64,000 nt of DNA from Methyloligella sp. (GCA_021604645.1 BQJJ01000011.1:50371-114370); one strand, 5' to 3'. Shown: positions 7,380 to 16,863, counted from the first letter of the stretch. Translations and numbers: made by a program. The notes: generated by a model from the sequence alone, not told the origin.

Positions 7380-8780
7380 ATGGGCAAGACACTTTACGAT
7401 AAAATTTGGGACGATCACGTAGTTGAGACCAGCGAAGACGGAACATCGCTTCTCTATATTGATCGCCATCTTGTTCATGAAGTAACAAGCCCACAAGCCT
7501 TTGAAGGCTTGCGTATGTCAGATCGCACAGTTCGCGCTCCAGAAAAAACTTTAGCAGTACCAGACCATAACGTGCCAACTGAAGGGCGTGCCCAAGGCAT
7601 CAGTGACCCGGAATCAAAACTCCAGGTAGATACTCTCGAGAAAAATGCTAAAGATTTTGGCATCGACTTTTATGACATGGCGGATAAACGCCAAGGCATT
7701 GTCCACATCGTAGGCCCAGAACAAGGCTTTACACTTCCTGGCATGACAATCGTTTGTGGTGACAGCCATACGTCAACTCATGGTGCATTTGGCGCGCTTG
7801 CTCACGGCATCGGTACATCTGAAGTAGAGCATGTCTTAGCCACGCAAACTCTAATCCAGAAAAAAGCAAAAAATATGCGCATCACCGTAGATGGTGAAAT
7901 TCCAGACCACGTCACAGCAAAAGATATCATTCTCGCTATCATCGGCGAAATCGGAACAGCTGGCGGCACTGGTCACGTAATGGAATATGCAGGTGCTGCA
8001 ATCCGCAATCTGTCTATGGAAGGCCGTATGACCGTTTGTAATATGTCTATTGAAGGCGGTGCCAGAGCTGGTCTCATTGCACCTGATGAAACGACATACG
8101 AATATATTCAAGGCCGCCCACGTGCACCAAAAGGAGCCGCATGGGACATGGCACTTGCCTATTGGAAAACTTTATTCACGGAAGATGATGCAAGTTTTGA
8201 TAAAGAAATCACGCTTAATGCATCTGACCTTCCTCCAATTGTTACCTGGGGCACAAGCCCGGACAACGTAGTTTCAATTACTGGAAATGTTCCAAATCCA
8301 GATGATGTTACAGATCCTGGCCAAAAAGATGCCATGATCAGAGCGTTAAACTATATGGGTTTAACGGCTGGGACAAAAATTACAGACATTAAACTGGATC
8401 GTGTATTCATCGGATCATGTACTAATGGCCGCATTGAAGATTTACGTGCTGTTGCCAAATTAGTGGAAGGCAAAAACGTAAACGAAAATGTAAATGCCAT
8501 GATCGTACCTGGTTCAGGCTTGGTAAAAGAACAAGCTGAAAGTGAAGGACTAGATCAAATCTTTACAAAAGCAGGATTTGATTGGCGCGAACCAGGATGC
8601 TCTATGTGCCTGGCTATGAACGCAGATAAATTGGAACCTGGTGAGAGATGTGCGTCGACATCAAATAGAAACTTTGAGGGCCGTCAGGGCCGTCAAGGTC
8701 GCACACATCTAGTCTCACCAATTATGGCCGCAGCAGCAGCGATTGCTGGTCATTTTGTAGATGTAAGAGACAATAACTAA
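7380..8780 (+). CDS. leuC: 3-isopropylmalate dehydratase large subunit
   Basis: The enzyme isomerises 2- to 3-isopropylmalate in leucine synthesis together with LeuD, which is not in this window. The ORF track begins at 7368, but GGAGA overlaps that ATG and is correctly spaced for the ATG at 7380 ([15 protein letters not shown]), giving 466 aa, the usual length. Aconitase-family motifs are present: [53 protein letters not shown], and the three 4Fe-4S cysteines in FIGSCTNGR and [10 protein letters not shown], ending [13 protein letters not shown]. The stop is followed 3 bp later by a TetR-family gene, so the two are probably co-transcribed. Confidence 0.97.
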   Translation: MGKTLYDKIWDDHVVETSEDGTSLLYIDRHLVHEVTSPQAFEGLRMSDRTVRAPEKTLAVPDHNVPTEGRAQGISDPESKLQVDTLEKNAKDFGIDFYDMADKRQGIVHIVGPEQGFTLPGMTIVCGDSHTSTHGAFGALAHGIGTSEVEHVLATQTLIQKKAKNMRITVDGEIPDHVTAKDIILAIIGEIGTAGGTGHVMEYAGAAIRNLSMEGRMTVCNMSIEGGARAGLIAPDETTYEYIQGRPRAPKGAAWDMALAYWKTLFTEDDASFDKEITLNASDLPPIVTWGTSPDNVVSITGNVPNPDDVTDPGQKDAMIRALNYMGLTAGTKITDIKLDRVFIGSCTNGRIEDLRAVAKLVEGKNVNENVNAMIVPGSGLVKEQAESEGLDQIFTKAGFDWREPGCSMCLAMNADKLEPGERCASTSNRNFEGRQGRQGRTHLVSPIMAAAAAIAGHFVDVRDNN

Positions 8781-8783
8781 TAT

Positions 8784-9383
8784 ATGGCAAGACGAAGCGA
8801 TCATAGCCGAGAGGAAATAAAGGAACTCGCCTTAAATGCTACAGAAGAAATTGTAGCCGAGGCGGGTTTCCAAGCCCTAAGCGCCAGAAAAGTCGCCAGT
8901 GCAATCGGATACACCGTTGGCACGATTTATCTGGTGTTTAAAAATCTTGATGATCTCATCATGCAGGTCAATGCGCGCACACTAGAAACTTTATTCAAAG
9001 AAGTCAGCGCTCATCAAAATCAAAAAAATCAAAAAGAAAACCTCGTTCAGTTTGGCCGGGCCTATTATAATTTTGCCAAAAAAAATCCCCATCTCTGGAG
9101 TTTAATTTTTGAGCATCATGTGGCAGGTGGCGGAGATATTAATCCAGATTTAGGAGAAAATATTCAAACGCTTTTTGATCTGGTTGAATCTGAAATCGGC
9201 TCGTTAGACGTAAAAAAAGACAAAGCCGAAATCCATGCCGCTTCCTTGGGACTTTGGAGTAGTGTGCACGGGATAACCATCTTAGCAATAACAGATAAAC
9301 TCTTCATGGCGGATGAGATCACCCCCCAAGAAATGATCGATCAGCTTATAAACAATTTCCTCACAGGTTATTGCGCAAAATAG
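8784..9383 (+). CDS. TetR/AcrR-family transcriptional regulator
   Basis: A 199-aa protein with an N-terminal TetR helix-turn-helix (EEIKELALNATEEIVAEAGFQALSARKVASAIGYTVGTIYLVFKNLDDLIMQV). The C-terminal part (YYNFAKKNPHLWSLIFEHHV) matches the WHG-type ligand-binding domain seen in many uncharacterised TetR proteins. The gene starts 3 bp after leuC and has no strong SD, so translational coupling is likely. The inducer and targets are unknown. Association with leuC appears to be positional and does not prove control of leucine synthesis. Confidence 0.88.
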   Translation: MARRSDHSREEIKELALNATEEIVAEAGFQALSARKVASAIGYTVGTIYLVFKNLDDLIMQVNARTLETLFKEVSAHQNQKNQKENLVQFGRAYYNFAKKNPHLWSLIFEHHVAGGGDINPDLGENIQTLFDLVESEIGSLDVKKDKAEIHAASLGLWSSVHGITILAITDKLFMADEITPQEMIDQLINNFLTGYCAK

Positions 9384-9482
9384 CCTGTGATTTAGCCCTT
9401 ATGGATATTTGCCACTGATAAATTAAATATTTTCATGATAGAATAATCCCACAAATGTATCTGTATGGGATGGAGATATAAA

Positions 9483-10733
9483 ATGAAAAGAAAAACATCA
9501 AAGATGAGGAAAACAAGCCCAGTCTTTTTTCTTTTATTTTCCTTTTTTCTTTTATTTTCTAACCTCTTATTTGTACATTTCAGCTCAAACACATCTCATG
9601 CAAAATCATTCAGTTCAAACATTTCTATAAAAACTCCAAACAAATCATCCATCGACCATGTAAGAAAAATTGCAGTTCTTGGAAAAGATAATCGCATTAG
9701 TCTACCTGCTAAGTATCAAGCCCTTGCAGCAGGCATCGGGATAATAGGACAACCAGGAAAAAAGGGATGGCGCTGTACAGCCTTTTGCGTAGCTCCAAAT
9801 ATCATAGCAACAAACGCCCACTGCATCGTTAGAAATCCAACAATGGGCAAACGGTTAAATCTCGCAAAAACAATTTTTATCCTCCCAGCTCTTACAAAGT
9901 CCCCTTTAAATCACAAATACAAACCCCGTATCTCTTATCCAGAATATGTACACCAAAAAATGCCAGGCCTTTCTGTCTATTCTGGTAACTACGCAGAAGC
10001 ACGGCATCTCAACTCTCAAAAACAAGACTGGGCTTTTACCAAATTAATCCATTCAGTCTGTAGAGGACGCACTCTTGATTTCGGAAAAGAAAAATTAAAA
10101 CAGATTAAAAAAGCCGCACAAAAAAATGAAGTCTTCATGATTGGCTATCATGGAGATAAAGATATGTCTGAACGGTTATATTCAAATAAATGCCGCATTC
10201 GCTCGCGCAATAACAAAACGTTTTTCATGAAAAAACAGCGCAGACAGATGACAAGAGAGGCTCTTCTTCTCCCTCATACATGCGACGCATTCAAAGGTTC
10301 ATCCGGCTCACCTATATTTTTAAAAAAAGATAATAACTATAAAGTCATCGGTATCAATCTTGGTTCATTAAAGTACGAACATTTCCGCATTAGACGAAAT
10401 CGATATACAGGCAAGATCATCAGCCGTAAGAAATTAAAAACGGGCAAAGAAACAAACATCGCCATTCAACCAAAAATCTTTCTCGAAGGGTTAAAACGAT
10501 TTCAGGAAGAAACCTTGCTAACAAACATCGAGCAATTTAGAAACTTCCAAAAAGGACTAAAAGCCCTAAATTTCTACAGGGGAAAAATTGATGGGCGCTT
10601 TGGTAAACAAACCAAAAGAGCTATTTACGCTTTTGAGAAAAAGATGAAACTTGCCCCTATAGGATTGCCAACAAAAGAACTTCTAGACACTCTTAACATT
10701 GAAATACATAAACAAAAAATATTTAAACAATGA
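9483..10733 (+). CDS. Secreted trypsin-like serine protease with C-terminal peptidoglycan-binding domain
   Basis: The ATG at 9483 is preceded by GGAGA and is preferred over the ATG at 9465. The N-terminus is a Lys/Arg-rich start followed by a long hydrophobic segment (FFLLFSFFLLFSNLLFVHF), a signal peptide or anchor. The S1-fold triad is visible: His in ATNAHCIV (about residue 113), Asp in QDWAFTKL (about 182) and Ser in FKGSSGSPIF (about 274). The last 70 residues form a PG_binding_1 domain (FQKGLKALNFYRGKIDGRFGKQTKRAIYAFEKKMKL). A role in envelope quality control or wall remodelling is inference. It is AT-rich even for this genome and its 3' end overlaps the convergent ilvA by 11 bp. Confidence 0.85.
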   Translation: MKRKTSKMRKTSPVFFLLFSFFLLFSNLLFVHFSSNTSHAKSFSSNISIKTPNKSSIDHVRKIAVLGKDNRISLPAKYQALAAGIGIIGQPGKKGWRCTAFCVAPNIIATNAHCIVRNPTMGKRLNLAKTIFILPALTKSPLNHKYKPRISYPEYVHQKMPGLSVYSGNYAEARHLNSQKQDWAFTKLIHSVCRGRTLDFGKEKLKQIKKAAQKNEVFMIGYHGDKDMSERLYSNKCRIRSRNNKTFFMKKQRRQMTREALLLPHTCDAFKGSSGSPIFLKKDNNYKVIGINLGSLKYEHFRIRRNRYTGKIISRKKLKTGKETNIAIQPKIFLEGLKRFQEETLLTNIEQFRNFQKGLKALNFYRGKIDGRFGKQTKRAIYAFEKKMKLAPIGLPTKELLDTLNIEIHKQKIFKQ

Positions 10734-11988
10734 AACTTGAGAGCACATCATCATTCGTGATGTCTTCAATATGATAGCCTGTTTTATCCAATTCGCCTTC
10801 CAAAACCTCAAAATTCTCAGCCCGTTTACTTTCAACACCCATAAGTATTGTACCAAAATTTCGAGCTGATTTTTTCAAATATTCAAAACGCGCAATATCA
10901 TCATCAGGCCCAAGCAAGTCGAGCAATTCACGCAGCGCACCTGGGCGTTGTGGCATACGAATTAAATAATATTTCTTAAGGCCCGCAGCTTTTAAGGCCC
11001 GCTCTTTCACTTCTGGCAATCGCTCAAAGTCAAAGTTCCCCCCAGAAGCAATACAAACAATGGTTTTGCCTTTTAATTTATCTCGCGGTATCCAGCGCAG
11101 AGCATCCACTTCCAATGCACCAGCAGGCTCTAACACAATGCCTTCAATATTAAGCATCTCAATAATCGTCTCACACAAACGATCTTCAGGAATAAGCATC
11201 ACAGAATTCGGATCTGTATCTTTCAAAAGATCAAAATTCAATTGTCCCATCTGTCCAACAGCAGCCCCGTCAACAAAATTATCAACACGCTCTAATAAAA
11301 CTCGTTCCCCCTGTATGAGACTCTCTTTAAAGCTTGGAGCTCCTGCGGGTTGTACAAAAATCATTTCTGTTTTAGGAGAACACTCTTTCATGACCTCAGC
11401 CACACCGGCAGCCAAGCCACCACCACCAACAGGTAAGATAAGCAAATCAATCGGTTTATCAATTTGAGCAAGTATCTCTAGCCCAACACTTGCCTGCCCT
11501 TCAATTATATCTTCATGATCAAATGGCGGCACCATAACCGCACCGGTTTCATCAGCATATTCGATAGCTGACTTGTAACACTGATCAAAAAAGTCGCCGA
11601 AAATCTTAATTTCAACTTGTTCACCACCAAAAACTTTCGTTTTTTCTTGTTTTTGCTGTGGTGTGGTGACCGGCATGAAAATCACACCTTTCACACCAAA
11701 ATGCTGACAGGCGAAAGCAAAGCCTTGAGCATGGTTGCCCGCAGACGCACAAACAAATTGTTGGTTTTTACCGTTTTTTAAAATGGCCTTGCGAAAAAAA
11801 TTAAACGCTCCTCGAATTTTATAACTCCGAACAGGTGTTAAATCTTCTCGCTTTAAATAAATATCAGCCTCATGGCGTTTAGAGAGAAATGCATTTCGTT
11901 GCAAAGGCGTTTGCGCAATAACTGATTTATGCAATTGCGCCGCGAGTTTAACATTTTCGATAAACTGTGATTTTTGATTTTCTGACAT
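10723..11988 (-). CDS. ilvA: Threonine ammonia-lyase (threonine dehydratase), catabolic-like length with one ACT-like domain
   Basis: PLP enzyme that deaminates threonine to 2-oxobutanoate, the first step to isoleucine. The Schiff-base Lys lies in VRSYKIRGAFNF (residue about 58), with the serine/threonine dehydratase signature preceding it (DIYLKREDLTPV). The glycine loop LPVGGGGLAAG follows. Residues about 330-421 are a single ACT-like regulatory domain (YYLIRMPQRPGALRELLDLLG). The 421-aa form with one ACT is common in alphaproteobacteria, whereas E. coli IlvA has two. The short palindrome TGTCAGC-N10-GCTGACA lies 10 bp before the start and may be regulatory. Confidence 0.94.
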   Translation of the reverse strand: MSENQKSQFIENVKLAAQLHKSVIAQTPLQRNAFLSKRHEADIYLKREDLTPVRSYKIRGAFNFFRKAILKNGKNQQFVCASAGNHAQGFAFACQHFGVKGVIFMPVTTPQQKQEKTKVFGGEQVEIKIFGDFFDQCYKSAIEYADETGAVMVPPFDHEDIIEGQASVGLEILAQIDKPIDLLILPVGGGGLAAGVAEVMKECSPKTEMIFVQPAGAPSFKESLIQGERVLLERVDNFVDGAAVGQMGQLNFDLLKDTDPNSVMLIPEDRLCETIIEMLNIEGIVLEPAGALEVDALRWIPRDKLKGKTIVCIASGGNFDFERLPEVKERALKAAGLKKYYLIRMPQRPGALRELLDLLGPDDDIARFEYLKKSARNFGTILMGVESKRAENFEVLEGELDKTGYHIEDITNDDVLSSFIV

Positions 11989-11998
11989 AATCCATATA

Positions 11999-12022
11999 TG
12001 TCAGCTCATATCTTTGCTGACA
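11999..12022 (-). promoter_or_regulatory. Palindrome upstream of ilvA
   Basis: TGTCAGC and GCTGACA form a perfect 7-bp inverted repeat with a 10-bp spacer, ending 11 bp before the ilvA start on its upstream side. It could be an operator for ilvA or a leader hairpin. The remaining 200 bp up to aas are AT-rich and should hold the divergent promoters. I recognise no other site. Confidence 0.35.
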
Positions 12023-12238
12023 AGTGACAAAACCACGCTGCTCCAGCAATCAGTTAATCCATTATAACTCAGTCAGCTCATACATTAACCTTAACAATCC
12101 CAAAATCGCCCTTTTGAAAAATAATTATAATTGAGATCTTGTAATTAAACACTGTTCAGTTTATATCCTAAAAATACTGATCCATTAAGCAATATTCAGT
12201 AAAGACACGATAAAACACAACAGATCAAAGCAATAACA

Positions 12239-15200
12239 ATGGAAAGAAAAGAAAAAGTGGCTCATTCTCAGTTTGAACTTTTAAAGACCAGAAGGTTTCT
12301 TCCTCTATTCATAACCCAAGCCTTAGGCGCGTTTAATGATAATGGTTTTAAAAACGCTCTCGTTATCCTTGTCACTTATAAATTAGCTGAAGCACAAGGT
12401 TTAAACGGCCCTCTATTTATAACCATTGCTGCTGGTTTATTTATTTTACCCTTTTTTCTTTTCTCAGCCACAGCCGGACAACTCGCTGATAAATTTGAAA
12501 AAACCAAACTCATCCATAAAATCAAATTTGCCGAAATCATTTTAATGCTACTCGCCATAGCTAGTTTCTATTTCGAGTCAGTCACACTTGGCCTCATAGT
12601 CCTCTTTTTACTTGGAACTCAATCTACCTTCTTCGGTCCCATTAAATACGGCATCTTACCTCAGCACTTAACTGAAGATGAACTTATTGGCGGCAATGGC
12701 TTAATCGAGACAGGAACCTTTCTTTCAATTTTGCTAGGCACACTCTTTGGTGGCATCCTCATCCTAATGGATAACGGTCTTATCTATGTTTCCATTGCAC
12801 TACTATCACTCTCAATTGCTGGCTTTATAGCAAGCCTCTATATCCCAAAAGCCGAAGCCCCCTCACCAAACCTAAAAATCAATCCGAACTTTTTAGCTGA
12901 AACCATGAACATAATGCGCATGGCCAGCAAAGATCGAAATGTATTTTTATCTATTTTAGGCATCTCATGGTTCTGGTTTGTCGGAACCATTTTCCTCACC
13001 CAATTCCCAACCTTTGCCAAAGAAAGTTTTTTTGCAAATGAACAAGTGACCAACCTCTTTATCGCAACCTTTACAGTCGGCATCATGGTTGGTTCACTTA
13101 TGTGTAACAAATTATTAAAAGGAAAAATCACAGCCAAATACGTCCCCCTTGCTGCAATAGCAATCACCATTGCAAGTTTAGGGCTTGTTGGCCTCACTTC
13201 CTCCCTCACCATTCCACAACCAGCTGAAGGTACGCTCTATAATGTAACGGAGTTTCTAGAAATATCCGGAGCCTCCCTAGTTCTTTTATCCCTTTTTATG
13301 ATCGCCGTATTTGGTGGTATCTACGCTGTTCCTCTATTTGCTATGGTCCAACATTTAAGTGATCCAAAAGAACTCTCACGCACAATCGCTGGCAATAATA
13401 TTATCAACGCAGTCTTCATGGTCTGCGCTTCACTCCTTGCTATTCTCATGATTAGCTATGGATATGGCATACTTGCAATCTTTACAACTGTGGCCATTTT
13501 AAATGCCTTTGTCGCGTTATATATTTGTAAATTGCTGCCACAAGAGTTAGTAAAATCAATCGGCCGTTTTATCTTTCGCTCGCTCTATCGGGTCGAAGTA
13601 AAGGGTATGGAAAATTATGAAAAAGTCGGCGACAGGGCCGTCATCATCGCCAACCATACATCATTTCTTGATGCCCCGATTTTAGGTTGCTATCTACCAG
13701 ACACGCCTCTTTTCGGCATCAACTCTCACATTGCAGAAAAATGGTGGGTGAAGCCAGCATTTGCATTATTTGATCTCTTCCCTCTTGACCCAACCAGTCC
13801 AATGGCATTGAAAGGTTTAATCAAAGAAGTCGCAAACGGTAAAAAATGCGTTATCTTTCCAGAAGGTCGCATAACACTCACTGGTGCCCTGATGAAAGTC
13901 TATGAAGGCCCTGGTATGATTGCAGCCAACGCAGGTGTAGAAATACTCCCGATCAGAATAGATGGCGCTCAATATAGTCTGTTCTCAAAACTAAAAGGAA
14001 AAATGCGTTTAAGCCTGTTTCCTAAAATCACCATAACAATTCTACCACCTCAAAAAATGGAGGCCCCAGAGGACCTCACTGGTCGCCAAAAACGAGCCAA
14101 AATTGGCCGTGACCTTCACGATGTAATGACCAACATGGTATTTGAAACAAGCAATACAGACAGAACATTGTTTCAAGGGTTACTTGACGCTGCCAAAATT
14201 CACGGAAAATCCTTGCCAATCCTGGAAGACGTCGAACGCAACCCAATGAGCTATAAACGCCTCATTTTAGGAAGCCTCATCCTAGGCAAGAAATTTGAAA
14301 ACTTCTCAAAACCAGGCGAAGCGGTGGGTGTACTCCTACCAAACACAAATGGCACCGTTGCCACATTCATGGGACTACAATCAATCGGCCGTGTCCCCGC
14401 AATGCTAAACTTCTCAGCCGGCCCTGCAAGCATGGTCGCGGCAACCCAAACCGCAGCCATTAAAACAATCATCACATCAAGGCGTTTCATTGAACTCGGG
14501 CGCTTGGAACAAGTTGAGCTAGAATTAAATAAAGTCGCGAAAATTATATATCTTGAAGACATCAAGGAGGATGTATCAACCTCAGATAAACTTCTAGGAT
14601 TGATAAAAACCAGATTGATTTCTTTTATTTACAATCCAAAGAAATACAACAGCACTCCAGATGATACAGCCACCATCCTGTTCACATCAGGCTCCGAAGG
14701 TACACCAAAAGGCGTTGCATTAAGTCATAAAAACTTACTCTCAAATGTCCATCAGATTAGTGCAAAGGTAGACTTCAGCCCCTCAGACACTGTCTTTAAT
14801 GCCTTGCCAATTTTTCATGCCTTCGGTTTATCAGACGGTACGTTACTTCCCCTTCTTTCAGGGGTGAGAACATTTCTCTACCCATCTCCGTTACATTACC
14901 GCATCGTTCCGGAAATGATCTATGACACCAATGCTACAATTATGTTCGGTACAGACACCTTCTTAAAAGGTTACGCAAACAAAGCCCACCCTTACGACTT
15001 CTATTCAATAAGATATGTATTCGCTGGTGCAGAAAAACTCTCAAAAGAAACAAGAACCCTCTGGTCAGATAAATTTGGCATTCGTATTTTCGAAGGGTAT
15101 GGCGCAACAGAAACATCACCCGCCCTTTCATTCAACACGGCAATGGAGTGCAAACCAGGAACTGTTGGTCGCTTAATGCCAGGAGTGAAGTACAGATTAG

Positions 15201-15691
15201 AAAACATTCCAGGCATAGATGACGGTGGACGTCTGTTCGTTTCCGGTCCAAACATCATGAAAGGCTATATGTTCCATGATAACCCTGGCGTTATCCAACC
15301 ACCTGAAGACGGATGGTACGACACGGGAGATATTGTTGACCTTGATGAAGAAGGGTATATCACCATTAAAGGGCGTGCCAAACGCTTCGCTAAAATTGCT
15401 GGTGAAATGGTCTCCCTCACCATGGTGGAACAATTCCTATCAAAACACTGGCCAGAAAATATGCACGGCGTTGTTACCTTACCATGCCAGAAAAAAGGAG
15501 AACAAATTATACTCCTTACTGATTTAAAAAATTTAGAGCGTAGTGAGCTCATGTCAAAAGCAAAAGAAGATGGTTTAACAGAACTCGCCATTCCTAAAAC
15601 CATTCATACAAATGAAACAATCCCAATTCTCGGAACAGGCAAACTAGATCATGTAACACTAAAAACTCTAGCTGCAGAAAAGATGGGATAG
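12239..15691 (+). CDS. aas: Acyl-ACP--phospholipid O-acyltransferase fused to lysophospholipid transporter (LplT-PlsC-ligase)
   Basis: A three-part protein of 1150 aa. Residues 1-425 are an MFS transporter of LplT type (FITQALGAFNDNGFKNALVIL, twelve hydrophobic segments). Residues 430-640 are a PlsC acyltransferase with NHTSFLD (H-x4-D) and FPEGRIT. Residues 660-1145 are an AMP-binding acyl-ACP synthetase with TSGSEGTPKGVALSH and GYGATETSPALSF. Together these flip and re-acylate lysophospholipids at the inner membrane. E. coli has LplT and Aas as two neighbouring genes, and the fused form is known from alphaproteobacteria. It has its own intergenic region on the left and a terminator hairpin on the right. 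Confidence 0.93.
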   Translation: MERKEKVAHSQFELLKTRRFLPLFITQALGAFNDNGFKNALVILVTYKLAEAQGLNGPLFITIAAGLFILPFFLFSATAGQLADKFEKTKLIHKIKFAEIILMLLAIASFYFESVTLGLIVLFLLGTQSTFFGPIKYGILPQHLTEDELIGGNGLIETGTFLSILLGTLFGGILILMDNGLIYVSIALLSLSIAGFIASLYIPKAEAPSPNLKINPNFLAETMNIMRMASKDRNVFLSILGISWFWFVGTIFLTQFPTFAKESFFANEQVTNLFIATFTVGIMVGSLMCNKLLKGKITAKYVPLAAIAITIASLGLVGLTSSLTIPQPAEGTLYNVTEFLEISGASLVLLSLFMIAVFGGIYAVPLFAMVQHLSDPKELSRTIAGNNIINAVFMVCASLLAILMISYGYGILAIFTTVAILNAFVALYICKLLPQELVKSIGRFIFRSLYRVEVKGMENYEKVGDRAVIIANHTSFLDAPILGCYLPDTPLFGINSHIAEKWWVKPAFALFDLFPLDPTSPMALKGLIKEVANGKKCVIFPEGRITLTGALMKVYEGPGMIAANAGVEILPIRIDGAQYSLFSKLKGKMRLSLFPKITITILPPQKMEAPEDLTGRQKRAKIGRDLHDVMTNMVFETSNTDRTLFQGLLDAAKIHGKSLPILEDVERNPMSYKRLILGSLILGKKFENFSKPGEAVGVLLPNTNGTVATFMGLQSIGRVPAMLNFSAGPASMVAATQTAAIKTIITSRRFIELGRLEQVELELNKVAKIIYLEDIKEDVSTSDKLLGLIKTRLISFIYNPKKYNSTPDDTATILFTSGSEGTPKGVALSHKNLLSNVHQISAKVDFSPSDTVFNALPIFHAFGLSDGTLLPLLSGVRTFLYPSPLHYRIVPEMIYDTNATIMFGTDTFLKGYANKAHPYDFYSIRYVFAGAEKLSKETRTLWSDKFGIRIFEGYGATETSPALSFNTAMECKPGTVGRLMPGVKYRLENIPGIDDGGRLFVSGPNIMKGYMFHDNPGVIQPPEDGWYDTGDIVDLDEEGYITIKGRAKRFAKIAGEMVSLTMVEQFLSKHWPENMHGVVTLPCQKKGEQIILLTDLKNLERSELMSKAKEDGLTELAIPKTIHTNETIPILGTGKLDHVTLKTLAAEKMG

Positions 15692-15703
15692 ATAAAAATC
15701 ATA

Positions 15704-15743
15704 TAAAAAAGCTTCAGGTCTTTTTGAAAAGTCCTGAAGCTTT
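15704..15743. terminator. Bidirectional terminator between aas and a small secreted-protein gene
   Basis: AAAGCTTCAGG and CCTGAAGCTTTC pair around a 14-nt loop. On the minus strand the stem is followed by a run of T (CTTTTTTATATG), and on the plus strand the T-run is weak. The two flanking genes converge on it. Confidence 0.75.
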
Positions 15744-15828
15744 CAAACATGAAAAAGTTTTAAGGTTAAAAAATGCGAAAGAGAGTACGGATCACATCAA
15801 TTTCACCCTAAAATAAATTCCAAACGAT

Positions 15829-15975
15829 TTAAGGAAAATCAATTGGATCAATTTCTGAAGAATTTTCAACGAATGTTGGGTACTTAATACCAAAGCTTTC
15901 GTCCCCTGCTTGAGCAGAAATTACACTCCCAAACAAAGTAAATACAATAACTGATAATGCGATTAATTGTTTCAT
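15829..15975 (-). CDS. Small secreted protein, 48 aa, unknown
   Basis: The track gives 67 aa from 16032, but GGAG lies 6 nt before the ATG at 15975. From there the protein is MKQLIALSVIVFTLFGSVISAQAGDESFGIKYPTFVENSSEIDPIDFP: a signal peptide cleaved after AQA and a mature part of about 25 residues rich in acidic residues and Pro. No family is recognised. It is divergent from the His/Tyr-rich small secreted protein at 16456, and both could be read from the region holding CRP-like palindromes. Confidence 0.6.
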   Translation of the reverse strand: MKQLIALSVIVFTLFGSVISAQAGDESFGIKYPTFVENSSEIDPIDFP

Positions 15976-16174
15976 TTTTATCTCCATAATAAAATTTTGA
16001 AAGCAATGATTGCTTTTCGTTGAAGACAACATGAAGTGTTTTTGAAAAGAAAAAAAGAGCCTCTCACACGACCGTGAATTCGTTTGATCTCAAGTGTAAA
16101 TCGATGAAATTTTGTGATCAATTTTCACGAGGAAGTGATGCTCAGTCACTAAAAAGAGAGGGGAATACCCCCCC

Positions 16175-16190
16175 TTCACATGGGTGTGAA
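16175..16190. promoter_or_regulatory. Palindrome TTCACA-N4-TGTGAA
   Basis: TTCACATGGGTGTGAA is a perfect 6-bp inverted repeat with spacer TGGG. It uses the same half-site letters as the two TGTGA palindromes nearby, in the opposite order. It lies between two divergent small secreted-protein genes. Confidence 0.35.
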
Positions 16191-16239
16191 CTTACATACA
16201 ATCTTGTAGCAACTCCCATAATTATTAACCATCACTCAT

Positions 16240-16255
16240 TGTGATATTTATCACA
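16240..16255. promoter_or_regulatory. CRP-like operator TGTGA-N6-TCACA
   Basis: TGTGATATTTATCACA matches the classical CRP/cAMP-receptor consensus in both half-sites with the standard 6-bp spacer. It lies about 200 bp upstream of the small secreted protein at 16456 and about 265 bp upstream of the one at 15975. A cyclase and a Crp/Fnr regulator are encoded about 1-3 kb away. Binding by that regulator is inference. Confidence 0.5.
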
Positions 16256-16328
16256 TACCTTCTCCCAGCAGTTCGTTAAATTTAACTCATCAAGACGAAA
16301 CAAATCGTCTGGACATGAAACTACGAAC

Positions 16329-16405
16329 AGCGCGGATGCTACACCGGTAGCCTTATAGGCAATCTAAAGGTGAACTAAAAACTAGCATCTGGAGCGCAAC
16401 TAAAA
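16329..16405 (+). repeat. Repeat family B, copy B2, split by a nested copy
   Basis: Outer arms AGCGCGGATGCTA and CTAGCATCTGGAGCGC with tail AACTAAAA are interrupted by a 39-bp insert at 16342-16380. With the insert removed, the outer part equals the neighbouring uninterrupted copy B4 almost letter for letter (GCGCGGATGC...GCATCTG.AGCGCAACTAAAA). Confidence 0.75.
16342..16380 (+). repeat. Repeat family B, copy B3, nested in the loop of B2
   Basis: CACCGGTAGCC-TTATA-GGCAATCTAAAGGTG followed by AACTAAAA. The outer CACC/GGTG arms pair perfectly, the inner arms less well, and the 3' tail is the same AACTAAAA as in the host copy. One member of the family therefore lies inside the loop of another. 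Confidence 0.75.
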
Positions 16406-16443
16406 AGCGCGGATGCTTTGTGGGCATCTGAAGCGCAACTAAA
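16405..16443 (+). repeat. Repeat family B, copy B4
   Basis: AGCGCGGATGC-TTTGTGG-GCATCTGAAGCGC followed by AACTAAAA. The stem pairs GCGC with GCGC and GATGC with GCATC. It ends one or two bases before the SD (GGAGAG) of the small secreted protein at 16456, so it is part of that gene's 5' untranslated region if transcription starts upstream. Confidence 0.8.
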
Positions 16444-16455
16444 ATGGAGAGAAAA

Positions 16456-16752
16456 ATGAACACTTTAAAGAAAACAGTTGTAACAGCTTGTGCTATCGCA
16501 ACGATCAGCTTTGCAGCTCTTGGAGCAACAAGCACAGGTGCAAGCGCTGGATGGAAAAAACACCGCCATCACCACCACTTCCATGGTCGCTTTTTTAAAC
16601 CACACCACTACGGATACAACTACGGCTATGGCTACCGCTGCAAACCAAAATACCGCAAAATTTGGGTATGGAGTCCTCGCAGAGGTCGTAATGTGAAACG
16701 CCTGGTAAGGGTAGGTAAATGGTGTAACGGTAGATATTACAACTACTACTAA
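16456..16752 (+). CDS. Small secreted His/Tyr/Arg-rich protein, 98 aa
   Basis: The ATG at 16456 has GGAGAG 7 nt upstream, so I start here rather than at 16444. Residues 1-31 are a signal peptide (MNTLKKTVVTACAIATISFAALGATSTGASA). The mature part is basic and aromatic: WKKHRHHHHFHGRFF, YGYNYGYGYRCKPKYRKIW, then VKRLVRVGKWCNGRYYNYY, with two cysteines. It resembles the many small, His/Gly/Tyr-rich exported proteins of alphaproteobacteria whose function is unknown. The His cluster could bind metal, but that is a guess. A terminator follows about 30 bp after the stop. Confidence 0.75.
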   Translation: MNTLKKTVVTACAIATISFAALGATSTGASAGWKKHRHHHHFHGRFFKPHHYGYNYGYGYRCKPKYRKIWVWSPRRGRNVKRLVRVGKWCNGRYYNYY

Positions 16753-16779
16753 GTCAAAACAAAAAACAACTGCACAAAA

Positions 16780-16815
16780 ACAAGCCGGTCTCAAAGCTGA
16801 GGTCGGTTTGTTTGT
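16780..16815 (+). terminator. Intrinsic terminator after the His/Tyr-rich gene
   Basis: AAGCCGGTCTC and GAGGTCGGTTT pair over 11 positions with three G-U pairs around the loop AAAGCT. The stem is followed by GTTTGTATT. Confidence 0.7.
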
Positions 16816-16849
16816 ATTAAATACAAGCAAAAAGAATGATTTTTCAAAC

Positions 16850-16863
16850 TGTGATATTTCACA
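16850..16863. promoter_or_regulatory. Palindrome TGTGA-N4-TCACA
   Basis: TGTGATATTTCACA carries the same half-sites as the CRP-like site at 16240 with a 4-bp spacer, the spacing typical of FNR-type sites. It is about 80 bp before a putative 31-codon ORF. Confidence 0.4.

Noticed and set aside
9409-9416. GCCACTG string as part of a B12 riboswitch before the trypsin-like gene
   Set aside because: It is an isolated short match without the surrounding conserved elements.
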